This document shows positions 1-6,748 of a stretch of 10,527 nucleotides of DNA, piece by piece. Source of the DNA: an uncultured Oscillospiraceae bacterium (lineage in GTDB: Bacteria > Bacillota > Clostridia > Oscillospirales > Oscillospiraceae). The notes beneath the pieces were generated by a model. That model was not told where the DNA came from, did no database searches, and saw only the letters and a program-made list of their open reading frames with translations. The translations under genes and the position numbers were made by a program. The number at the start of each line of letters is the position of its first letter. Position 1 is the first letter of the stretch. Location of the stretch: NCBI GenBank assembly GCA_910587395.1, contig CAJULJ010000079.1, positions 1 through 10,527 of the forward strand, in the 5' to 3' direction.

Positions 1-912
1 GCGCGGGGAATGTGCGTTCAGCAAACCAGCGAATACGAATTTGTGGAAAGATACTGTGCGGACGTGGCAGAGCGGAAATACCAGGAGAATTTGAGGGCCA
101 AAGGGCCGGACATTAAGCTGGGGAAAGATTTTGCTTTTGTGGAGTACATAGAGGACCAGATCATAAACAAAAAGAGATCCCCCGGTGCGGCCCTGGCGCA
201 AATCAAAATAGACGGGGAAAAGTTTGATACAGAAATCTGTGAAACAACCCTTTACAACTGGATTTATCGCGGTGACATTTTTATGAACTTGACAGAGGAG
301 GATCTGCTATATAAAGGCGACCACCGGAAACCGGAGGACCGGGACCGCCAGAAACGGGCCAGGCCAGCAAAGGGGGACACCATCGAACAGCGCCCGGAGG
401 AGATCAACAGCCGGGACACGTTTGGCAACTGGGAAATGGACAGCGTTATGGGGTGCAAGGGTAGCAAGGCGGCCCTGGTGGTCCTGACCGAACGGCTGAC
501 CCGCTACCCCCTTATTATCCGGGTGCCGGACCACACCATGGAAAGCGTGGTCCGGGCACTGGACCGTATAGAGCGGCGCATGGGCGCAAAATTCCGGGAA
601 GTGTTCCGCTCCATTACGGTGGATAACGGCTGTGAATTTCAGGACTGCCAGGGGATGGAACGATCCAAGCGGGCCAGAAAACCGCGCACGAAAATTTATT
701 ATTGCCACCCGTATTCTGCCTATGAGCGGGGATCCAACGAAAACATGAACAGGATCATTAGGCGGTGGTTTCCAAAGGGGACCAACTTCGACACCATCAC
801 GGCGGCGGAGGTGGCCATGGTGGAGGAATGGCTGGCCAACTATCCGCGCCGGATCCTGGGCTGGAAAACGCCGCAAGTGCTTTATGATGAATACATGACC
901 GTGGCGGCCTGA
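1..912 (+). CDS. IS30-family transposase, 5' end cut by window edge
   Basis: This is a DDE transposase that cuts and joins the ends of its IS. The reading frame is open through base 1, and the first in-frame ATG (position 10) is probably internal, because IS30 transposases carry an N-terminal helix-turn-helix region that is missing here. Counting from that ATG, 300 residues are visible. The catalytic triad is D144 (in NWEMDSVMG), D205 (in ITVDNGCEF) and E244 (in RGSNENMNR), the last followed by the family-typical arginines and FPKGTNF. The segment ETTLYNWIYRGDIF (78-91) also matches the family. The C-terminus (KTPQVLYDEY) is complete and ends at TGA. The visible part is intact, so the copy may be functional. 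The family call is firm; the real start cannot be seen. Confidence 0.93.
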   Translation, partial: ARGMCVQQTSEYEFVERYCADVAERKYQENLRAKGPDIKLGKDFAFVEYIEDQIINKKRSPGAALAQIKIDGEKFDTEICETTLYNWIYRGDIFMNLTEEDLLYKGDHRKPEDRDRQKRARPAKGDTIEQRPEEINSRDTFGNWEMDSVMGCKGSKAALVVLTERLTRYPLIIRVPDHTMESVVRALDRIERRMGAKFREVFRSITVDNGCEFQDCQGMERSKRARKPRTKIYYCHPYSAYERGSNENMNRIIRRWFPKGTNFDTITAAEVAMVEEWLANYPRRILGWKTPQVLYDEYMTVAA

Positions 913-1015
913 CCAGCTGAACACGGGAAAACGACCAGGCCGGACGCCTCCAGGGCCGCCGGTCTATTCTTTGCGCCATCCTTGCACCGCCTGGGGCAGC
1001 TGGAGGCACAAAAGC

Positions 1016-1048
1016 GGGGGCACCGTGCTGGCGGTGCCCCCTATTTTT
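1016..1048 (+). terminator. Rho-independent terminator behind the transposase
   Basis: A perfect 10-bp GC stem (gggggcaccg at 1016-1025 with cggtgccccc at 1032-1041), a 6-nt loop, then tattttt. It lies about 100 nt after the transposase stop and inside the element. It would end transposase transcription before it runs antisense into serA. The stretch 913-1015 between the stop and this hairpin holds no gene that I can support; an 8-bp inverted pair (946-953 with 1000-1007) is the only structure seen there. Confidence 0.8.
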
Positions 1049-1103
1049 CGGGCTATTAAAAATTTTTTAGGACTTTTTGTAATTTAGTCTTGACATTTGG
1101 CAT

Positions 1104-1131
1104 GCCGTCCCGCCAAACCCGGCGGGACGGC
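1104..1131 (-). terminator. serA terminator hairpin lacking its U-tract
   Basis: A perfect 11-bp stem (gccgtcccgcc at 1104-1114 with ggcgggacggc at 1121-1131) with a 6-nt loop lies 15 nt after the serA stop. On the minus strand the stem is followed by atgccaaatgtc, not by a run of T. The hairpin sits exactly where a serA terminator is expected. The lost T-run fits insertion of the IS immediately behind the stem, though this is inference. Confidence 0.6.
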
Positions 1132-1146
1132 TTGCTCCGATTTTTC

Positions 1147-2313
1147 TCAAATCACCCGCAGGCGGATGATGCCGGACACCTTACGGATATCCTCAATGAC
1201 CTTCTCATCCACGGCGGAGCTGGTGTCCACCATGGTGTAGGCGTACTCGCCCTTGGACTTGTTGGTCATGTTCTCCACGTTGACTCCGTCCTCGGACAGC
1301 TGAGTGGTGATGTTGGCCAGCACCGCGGGCACGTTGCGGTGGATGACACACAGCCGCTGCACGCCGGAGCGCTCCATAACCACGTTGGGGAAGTTCACGG
1401 AGTTCTTGATGTTGCCGTTCTCCAGAAAGTCCCGCAGCTCGTTGGCGGCCATGACGGCACAGTTGTCCTCGCTCTCGGGAGTGGAAGCGCCCAGGTGGGG
1501 CAGGGCCACCACATGGGGGGCGGCCACCAGCCTGTTGTTGGGGAAGTCGGTGGCGTAGCAGGCCACCTTGCCGCTCTCCAGGGCGGCGATCAGGTCGCCG
1601 TCGTTCACCAGCCCGCCCCGGGCCAGGTTGATGAGGCGCACGCCCTCCTTCATTTTGGCGATGGCGGCGGCGTTGACGGTGTTCTTCGTGGCCTCCATAT
1701 AGGGCAGGTGGAGGGTGATATAGTCAGAGTTGGCGTACAGGGTGTCCAGGTCCTTGACCACTTTGATGTGCCGGTCCAGCCGCAGGGCGGCGTCCACGGA
1801 CAGGTAGGGGTCGTAGCCGTACACCTCCATGCCCATGTTCAGCCCGATGTTGGCCACCAGCGCGCCGATGGCCCCCAAGCCCACCACACCCAGGGTCTTG
1901 CGGTAGATTTCCGGGCCCACAAAGGCGGACTTGCCCTTCTCCACCACGTCGGCCACCTCCACGCCGGGGGTGTTTGCCTGCTCCTTCACCCACTCCGCGC
2001 CGCCGATGACGTCACGGGACGCCAGCAGCATGGAGCACAGCACCAGCTCCTTCACCGCGTTGGCGTTGGCGCCGGGGGTGTTGAACACCACGATCCCGGA
2101 CTCGGAGCAGCGCTCCACGGGGATGTTGTTCACCCCCGCGCCTGCCCGGGCGATGGCCCACAGGCTCTTGGGAAAGTCATAGTCGTGGAGCTTGGCGGAG
2201 CGGACCAGGATGCCGTCCTCATTGTCCAGACTGTCGCCCACGGCATAGTTCTCAGCGGGCAGGCGCTCCAGGCCCACCGCCGCGATCTTGTTCATGGTTT
2301 TGATATTGAACAT
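1147..2313 (-). CDS. serA: D-3-phosphoglycerate dehydrogenase with C-terminal ACT domain
   Basis: It oxidises 3-phosphoglycerate to 3-phosphohydroxypyruvate with NAD, the first step of serine synthesis in the cytoplasm. The 388-residue protein has a D-2-hydroxyacid dehydrogenase core. The Rossmann motif GLGAIG is at 145-150 with D168 in YGYDPYL, the substrate arginine is R232 in NLARGG, and the general-base histidine is H273 in LPHLGAST. An ACT domain (about 319-388) follows directly, a shorter build than the E. coli or long B. subtilis enzymes. ACT domains of this family often bind serine for feedback control. The ATG at 2313 was chosen because AGAGG lies 8 nt before it; a GTG at 2322 overlaps that SD and is less likely. 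The Glu expected between R232 and H273 is not visible (the stretch reads DFPNNRLV). The gene lies downstream of serC and a DUF1963 gene, and related hydroxyacid dehydrogenases are much less likely in that context. Confidence 0.92.
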   Translation of the reverse strand: MFNIKTMNKIAAVGLERLPAENYAVGDSLDNEDGILVRSAKLHDYDFPKSLWAIARAGAGVNNIPVERCSESGIVVFNTPGANANAVKELVLCSMLLASRDVIGGAEWVKEQANTPGVEVADVVEKGKSAFVGPEIYRKTLGVVGLGAIGALVANIGLNMGMEVYGYDPYLSVDAALRLDRHIKVVKDLDTLYANSDYITLHLPYMEATKNTVNAAAIAKMKEGVRLINLARGGLVNDGDLIAALESGKVACYATDFPNNRLVAAPHVVALPHLGASTPESEDNCAVMAANELRDFLENGNIKNSVNFPNVVMERSGVQRLCVIHRNVPAVLANITTQLSEDGVNVENMTNKSKGEYAYTMVDTSSAVDEKVIEDIRKVSGIIRLRVI

Positions 2314-2340
2314 GGTTTTCACCTCTACATTTTATAAATA

Positions 2341-2430
2341 GGACGTGGGCTCCCGCAAAGCCGTCCTCCAGGCTTTGTGGGGAAAAGAGGGGCAGAGGAG
2401 CACAGCGGGGAATACCCGAAGGCGTTTCCC
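2341..2430 (-). promoter_or_regulatory. Structured leader between the DUF1963 gene and serA
   Basis: The 140-nt gap holds several possible RNA structures on the serA strand. One stem pairs 2352-2362 with 2371-2381 (10 of 11 bp on the minus strand). A second pairs 2341-2345 with 2362-2366 and so cannot form together with the first. A third hairpin lies at 2408-2430. None is followed by a T-run, so no simple terminator is seen. A TATAAA at about 2330-2335 is too close to the serA SD to be a convincing promoter. No known riboswitch or T-box was recognised. Confidence 0.3.
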
Positions 2431-2453
2431 GTGGAGTGGGCTTTGCCCCAACG

Positions 2454-3353
2454 TCAGCAGCAGTCCCAGTTGTAGCATACGCGGGAGAAGTCCCGGCGCT
2501 TCAGCGCCTCCCGGCTGATGAAGAAGTTGCACACGCCGCTGTCGCCCCACATCACCAGGTCGCCCACCTCTTTGCCGCCGTCGGTGTCCAATTGAAATAA
2601 CAGGACATCCAGGTCCTCATACTCTGTCCCATTCCGAGGGTCCTCCTGGGTGAAGTAGGGGTAGCCGCCCAGCTGATGATAGGCAGGTTGCCAGCCGGGC
2701 TGATAGGTGGCGTCGTAGTCCCGCAAGCGCTCAACCACCAGCTTGTGCATATCCCATGTGCCTTCAACTGGAGATTCCGGCCGCAGTTTGTTCCATTTTT
2801 CCGAAAACAGCGAATCGAAGCGGCCGTCATTCTCATTCATGCCCTGTTCCGTGAGGGCGCCTAAACAGATCCGGCAGTTTTTGAACAGCGGGAACCAATC
2901 GTCTGCGCCCTCCGGCTTGGGAGGCCGCTTGGCCTCCACCTCCTCCGCAGTCACAGAGAAGTCAACTGTTTCGTGATACAGCACCCGGAATCCGGCGGTA
3001 TCCGTCTGGTCGTCAAAGCTCAGACCCCACACATCGCCCCAAGCCACAAAAAATTGGAGCAGGCCAGCGGCGGGGAAATCAGGCAGGCCAGCCAAACCGG
3101 CACAATTCACCTGTGCCAGCAGGGCCAGACCCTGTCCACTAGAATCCAGCGGCCAGGGCATATCGTGGGGCAGGTAGGGCGTTCCGCCCGCCTTGCTCTC
3201 GAAAATGCCCGGTTCTCCCGGCTCCAGTGTGAAGCGGACAGCGGGGCGGTGGTGCTCAGCGTGGATCTCCGCCGTGACCTTCCGGGCCAGGTCGTAGACC
3301 TCCTGGGCCTGCTTCCGCGCCCGCTCGTTGCTCTCCAGCATTTTGTCGGCCAT
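2454..3353 (-). CDS. DUF1963 / YwqG-family protein
   Basis: This 299-residue protein belongs to the DUF1963 (YwqG-like) family, whose biochemical role is unknown. Family signatures run in order: KAGGTPYLP (54-62), LLAQVNC (78-84), PDFPAAGLLQFF (91-102), HQLGGYP (226-232), LLFQLD (251-256), MWGDSG (268-273), FFISREALKRRDFS (277-290) and the terminal YNWDCC. It has no signal peptide or membrane segment and should be cytoplasmic. The ATG at 3353 was chosen because it lies 1 nt after the serC stop (TGATATG), which suggests coupled translation; a longer frame reading back into serC does not resemble the family. A weak SD (aagg) lies inside the serC end. Its place between serC and serA is unusual; the location alone does not prove a role in serine metabolism. 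Confidence 0.88.
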   Translation of the reverse strand: MADKMLESNERARKQAQEVYDLARKVTAEIHAEHHRPAVRFTLEPGEPGIFESKAGGTPYLPHDMPWPLDSSGQGLALLAQVNCAGLAGLPDFPAAGLLQFFVAWGDVWGLSFDDQTDTAGFRVLYHETVDFSVTAEEVEAKRPPKPEGADDWFPLFKNCRICLGALTEQGMNENDGRFDSLFSEKWNKLRPESPVEGTWDMHKLVVERLRDYDATYQPGWQPAYHQLGGYPYFTQEDPRNGTEYEDLDVLLFQLDTDGGKEVGDLVMWGDSGVCNFFISREALKRRDFSRVCYNWDCC

Positions 3354-3354
3354 A

Positions 3355-4440
3355 TCAGTTGGCCTTGTCGAACGCACGGATGAAGTCCGCCAGCTTCTCC
3401 ACGCCCTCCACGGGCATGGCGTTGTAGATGGAAGCCCGCATACCGCCCACATTGCGGTGGCCCTTCAGGTTGGTGAACCCGGCGGCGGTGGCCTCCTTCA
3501 CAAACTTCGCGTCCAGCTCCTCGCTCACCGAACGGAAGGTCACGTTCATATCGGACCGGCTGGCCTTCTCCGCCGCGCAGGTGAACAGGCGGGAGTTGTC
3601 CAGCACGTCGTACAGCAAAGCGGCCTTGTTGTGCTTGATCTTCTCCATGCCTTCCACGCCGCCCTGCTCGTCCAGCCACTCCAGCACCAGGCCCAGCATG
3701 TAGATGCACCAGCAGGGCGGGGTATTGTACATGGAATCCTTGTCGATCATGGTCTTATAGCTCATCATCAGCGGGGTGTAGGGCAGCTCATGGCCCGCCA
3801 GGTCCTCCCGGACCACGGCGATGGTCAGGCCCGCCGGAGCCAGATTCTTCTGGGCGCCGCCGAAAATGATGCCGTACTTGGACACATCCACCGGCCGGGA
3901 CAGGAAGTTGGAGGACATGTCGCACACAATGGGCACGTCCCCGGTGTCGGGCACGTACTGCCACTCGGTACCGTAGATGGTGTTGTTGGCGCAGTAGTAG
4001 AAATAGCTGGCCTCGGGGTCCAGCTTGAGCTGGTCCTGGGCGGGGATATAGGTGTGGCTTTTGTCCTCGCTGGAGGCGGCCAGATTGATCTGGCCATACT
4101 TTCTGGCCTCTTTATAGGCAATGTTGGAGAAATTGCCGGTGACGGCGTAATCCGCCTTGCCGGTCCTGCCGATCAGGTTCAGCGGCGCCATGGAAAACTG
4201 CCCGGAGGCCCCTCCCTGCAAAAACAGCACCTTATAATTGTCGGGCACGCGAAACAGCCGGATAAAATTGGCCTTGGTATCGTCGAAGATCTTCTGGAAC
4301 ACCTTGGAGCGGTGGCTCATCTCCATCACGGACATGCCGGAGCCCTGGTAATTGGTGATCTCAGCGCCCGCGCGCTCCAGCACCTCTAAAGGCAGCATGG
4401 ACGGACCGGCGGAAAAGTTGTAAACGCGTTCAGTTCCCAT
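3355..4440 (-). CDS. serC: Phosphoserine aminotransferase
   Basis: This PLP enzyme transfers the amino group of glutamate to 3-phosphohydroxypyruvate, giving phosphoserine; it is the second step of serine synthesis, and the family can also act in pyridoxal phosphate synthesis. The 361-residue length is typical. Visible motifs are the N-terminal YNFSAGPSMLP (7-17), the substrate-binding SHRSK (42-46), GGASGQF (76-82), CDMSSNFLSRP (173-183) and the PLP lysine K198 in GGAQKNLAPAG. HRNVGGMRASIYNA near the end carries the conserved C-terminal arginine region. The ATG at 4440 has an ideal SD (aaggagg, 8 nt upstream) and a consensus promoter, so it is the first gene of the serC-DUF1963-serA unit. 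No serB phosphatase is in the window. Confidence 0.96.
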   Translation of the reverse strand: MGTERVYNFSAGPSMLPLEVLERAGAEITNYQGSGMSVMEMSHRSKVFQKIFDDTKANFIRLFRVPDNYKVLFLQGGASGQFSMAPLNLIGRTGKADYAVTGNFSNIAYKEARKYGQINLAASSEDKSHTYIPAQDQLKLDPEASYFYYCANNTIYGTEWQYVPDTGDVPIVCDMSSNFLSRPVDVSKYGIIFGGAQKNLAPAGLTIAVVREDLAGHELPYTPLMMSYKTMIDKDSMYNTPPCWCIYMLGLVLEWLDEQGGVEGMEKIKHNKAALLYDVLDNSRLFTCAAEKASRSDMNVTFRSVSEELDAKFVKEATAAGFTNLKGHRNVGGMRASIYNAMPVEGVEKLADFIRAFDKAN

Positions 4441-4448
4441 GGTCTTTT

Positions 4449-4455
4449 CCTCCTT
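4449..4455 (-). promoter_or_regulatory. serC ribosome binding site
   Basis: The minus strand reads AAGGAGG with 8 nt to the ATG at 4440, a near-perfect SD that fixes the serC start and implies strong translation. Confidence 0.85.
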
Positions 4456-4472
4456 GAAGCAGCTTGAATTTT

Positions 4473-4488
4473 AATACTTTAGCGTATT
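4473..4488 (-). promoter_or_regulatory. Inverted repeat at the serC transcription start, possible operator
   Basis: AATAC and GTATT arms (4473-4477 and 4484-4488) with a 6-nt spacer lie just downstream of the -10 box and cover the predicted start. The placement suits a repressor site; it could also be a weak hairpin in the leader. No known regulator motif was recognised. Confidence 0.3.
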
Positions 4489-4492
4489 GTGT

Positions 4493-4522
4493 ATTATATG
4501 TTTCTTCCGGCCCTCCTGTCAA
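4493..4522 (-). promoter_or_regulatory. Consensus sigma-A promoter of serC
   Basis: The minus strand carries a perfect TTGACA (4522-4517), an 18-nt spacer and a perfect TATAAT (4498-4493). Transcription should start near 4486, giving a leader of about 45 nt before serC. Its position directly behind the ATPase terminators separates the two operons. Confidence 0.85.
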
Positions 4523-4536
4523 TCACCAGAAAGGCC

Positions 4537-4560
4537 AAAAAAGTCCCCTCAGACGGGGAC
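4537..4560 (-). terminator. Second terminator of the metal-resistance operon
   Basis: A 6-bp stem (gtcccc at 4543-4548 with ggggac at 4555-4560), a 6-nt loop and, on the minus strand, TTTTTT (4542-4537). It backs up the terminator at 4599-4624 and lies just upstream of the serC promoter. Confidence 0.7.
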
Positions 4561-4598
4561 CCTTTGGGTATTCTTTCCCTTGTGAGGCGGTTTCGGGC

Positions 4599-4624
4599 AA
4601 AACAAAAGCGGGGCGCGGCCCCGC
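4599..4624 (-). terminator. First terminator of the metal-resistance operon
   Basis: A perfect 7-bp GC stem (gcggggc at 4608-4614 with gccccgc at 4618-4624), a 3-nt loop, then TTTTGTTTT on the minus strand. It starts 7 nt after the ATPase stop codon. Confidence 0.85.
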
Positions 4625-4631
4625 CTTCGCT

Positions 4632-6584
4632 TTATTGCTTCGTTTTCAGCATTCTCGTCGCGTTGAGGATGGCGATCACCGCCACGCCCACGTCGGAGAA
4701 TACCGCCCCCCACATGGTGGTTTTGCCGAGGGCCCCCAGAACCAGGAACAGCGCCTTGACGGACAGGGCAAACACAATGTTCTGCTTCACAATGCGCATA
4801 CATTTGTGGGCGGTGTCCATGGCGGCGGTGAGCTTGGCCGGGTCGTCGTCCATCAGCACCACGTCGGCGGCCTCAATGGCGGCGTCCGAGCCCATGGCCC
4901 CCATGGCGATGCCCACGTCGGCCCGTGAGAGCACCGGCGCGTCGTTGACGCCGTCGCCCACATAGGCCAGCACACCCTTTTCGCTCCGGCGGGAGAGCAG
5001 CGCTTCCAGCCGGTCCACCTTGTCCGCCGGAAGAAGCTGGGCATAGACCTCATCCAGTCCCAGCTGGGCGGCCACGGCCTCACCCACCGCTTGGCTGTCT
5101 CCGGTGAGCATGACGGTGCGGATGCGCCGCTCTTTCAGCGACTTGATGGCGGCGGGAGCGGTCTTTTTGATCTGGTCGGAGATGACGGCGCAGCCCAGAT
5201 ACTGCCCTTCCCGGGCCACATGGACAATGGTGCCCACCTGATCACAGGGCAGGGCCTTCACGCCCTCGCGGGCCATGAGCTTCTCGTTGCCCGCCAGCAC
5301 GCGCCTGCCGTCCACCAGGGCGGATATGCCGTGGCCGGGGATTTCCTGCACGTCCGTTACCCGGTCCGGGTCCGTCTCGCCGCCCAGGGCGCGGCGCAGG
5401 GACTGGGCAATGGGATGCCCCGAGTGGCGCTCGGCCAGGGCGGCGGTTTCCAGCAGGTCCCGCTCGTCCACGCCGGGGGCGGGGTTCAGCACGGACAGCT
5501 CAAACACGCCCTGGGTCAGGGTTCCGGTCTTGTCAAATACCACGGTTTCGGTTTTGGCCAGCAGCTCCAGGTAGTTGCCCCCCTTGACCAGAATGCCCTG
5601 GGCGGACGCACCGCCGATGCCGCCAAAAAAGGACAGGGGAATGGAAATCACCAGCGCACAGGGGCAGGAGATGACCAGGAAGGTGAGGGCGCGGTGCACC
5701 CAGACATCCCAATTTCCAGTAACCAGAGATGGAATAATCGCCAGCGCCAGGGCCGCGAACACCACGGCAGGAGTGTAGTACCGGGCAAACTTGGTGATGA
5801 AGTTCTCCGCCTTGGCCTTCTTGGAGGAGGCGTTCTCCACCAGATCGAGAATCTTCGCCACAGTGGACTGACCGAACTCGCGGGTGGTACGGGCCTTCAA
5901 AAGCCCGGTGATGTTGACGCAGCCGCTGAGCAGCTCGCTCCCCACGCCCACGTCACGGGGGGCGGATTCACCGGTAAGAGCGGCGGTGTTCAGGGAGGAG
6001 GCGCCCTCCAGCACAACGCCGTCCAGCGGGATCTTCTCGCCGGGGCGGATCACGATGGTCTCGCCCACCGCCACCTCGTCGGGGTCAACCTCCAAAATCC
6101 GGCCATCCCGCTCCACGTTGGCCACGTCGGGCCGGATGTCCATGAGCTGGGAAATGGAGCGCCTGGATTTGCCTACGGCATAGCTCTGGAACAGCTCGCC
6201 CACCTGGTAGAACAGCATGACGCCCACGGCCTCGGAATACTCCCCCAGCACCAGCGCACCGACGGTGGCCACGCACATGAGGAAATTTTCATCAAAGACC
6301 TGCCCGTGGCCGATGTTGCGGATGGCCTTCCACAGGATATCCCAGCCAATTACAACGTACGGAATGAGGTAGAGCCACCACAGGCGCAGCAAATAAACCA
6401 CCGTCCCATTCCCGGCGGTATCCTGGGCGGGGCGTGCCTCAAACAAAAACGGGACCGTCAGCGGAGGCCTGTTTTCCCCCAGATAGAAATATCCCTCGTC
6501 CATGCGGTTCAACAGCACCGCAGCAATCAGCAGCGCCGCCGCCACGATAATACGAATCAGCGTCCTTTTTTGTTTCCTAGTCAT
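4632..6584 (-). CDS. cadA: P1B-2 type Zn/Cd/Pb-exporting ATPase without N-terminal HMA domain
   Basis: This membrane pump exports divalent soft metals using ATP. In the 650-residue protein the actuator motif TGES is at 204-207, the membrane metal site CPC at 307-309 (in SCPCALVISIP), the phosphorylated D351 in DKTGTLT, the nucleotide-domain SGHP at 388-391 and GDGVND at 543-548. A lysine in the penultimate helix (SVKALFLVLG) and D631 in FSDVGVA match the Zn/Cd/Pb subgroup (ZntA, CadA) rather than copper pumps. The usual N-terminal HMA domain is absent: the protein begins with a basic stretch, a membrane helix at about 9-27 and a loop of about 40 residues before the next helix. A separate HMA protein is encoded upstream in the same operon. 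The ATG at 6584 was chosen because AGGAG lies 9 nt before it; a TTG at 6593 is in frame but overlaps that spacing. Which metal it exports cannot be settled from sequence alone. Confidence 0.93.
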   Translation of the reverse strand: MTRKQKRTLIRIIVAAALLIAAVLLNRMDEGYFYLGENRPPLTVPFLFEARPAQDTAGNGTVVYLLRLWWLYLIPYVVIGWDILWKAIRNIGHGQVFDENFLMCVATVGALVLGEYSEAVGVMLFYQVGELFQSYAVGKSRRSISQLMDIRPDVANVERDGRILEVDPDEVAVGETIVIRPGEKIPLDGVVLEGASSLNTAALTGESAPRDVGVGSELLSGCVNITGLLKARTTREFGQSTVAKILDLVENASSKKAKAENFITKFARYYTPAVVFAALALAIIPSLVTGNWDVWVHRALTFLVISCPCALVISIPLSFFGGIGGASAQGILVKGGNYLELLAKTETVVFDKTGTLTQGVFELSVLNPAPGVDERDLLETAALAERHSGHPIAQSLRRALGGETDPDRVTDVQEIPGHGISALVDGRRVLAGNEKLMAREGVKALPCDQVGTIVHVAREGQYLGCAVISDQIKKTAPAAIKSLKERRIRTVMLTGDSQAVGEAVAAQLGLDEVYAQLLPADKVDRLEALLSRRSEKGVLAYVGDGVNDAPVLSRADVGIAMGAMGSDAAIEAADVVLMDDDPAKLTAAMDTAHKCMRIVKQNIVFALSVKALFLVLGALGKTTMWGAVFSDVGVAVIAILNATRMLKTKQ

Positions 6585-6604
6585 ACAAATCAACTCCTAA
6601 ATAC

Positions 6605-6728
6605 GGATGTACAGTCCGCTCGTCGAAGCAAAGTCCGCTCAACTGCGTTTCCGCCTTCGGCGAAAACGCAGTTCGCTCCCTTGCTTCTCCTCTCCCCACC
6701 GAACCCGCTTCGCCGGGCTTCGGCGGGG
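6605..6728. repeat. Palindromic intergenic element before cadA
   Basis: The 164-nt gap between the methyltransferase and cadA is almost filled by three inverted repeats: a short one at 6605-6619; a strong one pairing 6641-6655 with 6659-6673 (14 of 15 bp, 3-nt loop), with outer arms gaagcaa (6625-6631) and ttgcttc (6681-6687); and one pairing 6694-6707 with 6714-6728 (cccc, ccgaa and cccg blocks). The 9-nt agtccgctc also occurs twice directly (6613-6621 and 6632-6640). None is followed by a T-run, so these do not look like terminators. The element may be a dispersed REP-like repeat or an RNA-stabilising structure inside the operon mRNA. Confidence 0.55.
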
Positions 6729-6748
6729 ACCACATAAAAGCCGGCGGC

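Larger units (their letters stand above)
1..1100 (+). mobile_element. IS30-family insertion sequence, right-hand part
   Basis: The element is inferred from the IS30-type transposase gene, the terminator hairpin behind it and an AT-rich stretch at about 1049-1098 that contrasts with the GC-rich flanks. The left end lies outside the window, so neither the inverted repeat nor the target duplication can be checked. The right boundary is an estimate: it falls between the AT-rich tract and the GC-rich hairpin at 1104-1131 that belongs to serA. The true end could differ by 10 or more bases. Confidence 0.7.

Noticed and set aside
1090..2337. Long plus-strand frame of 415 codons
   Set aside because: It is antisense to serA and its translation is rich in His, Gly and Val from reversed GC-rich codons, with no family match and no SD.
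2314..2453. T-box or known riboswitch before serA
   Set aside because: No T-box sequence or recognisable riboswitch core was found and no terminator T-run is present.
3328..4389. Plus-strand frame of 353 codons
   Set aside because: It is the antisense shadow of serC, with low-complexity GC-driven composition.
5091..6737. Plus-strand frame of 548 codons
   Set aside because: It is antisense to cadA, which has every ATPase motif; the plus frame shows only shadow composition.
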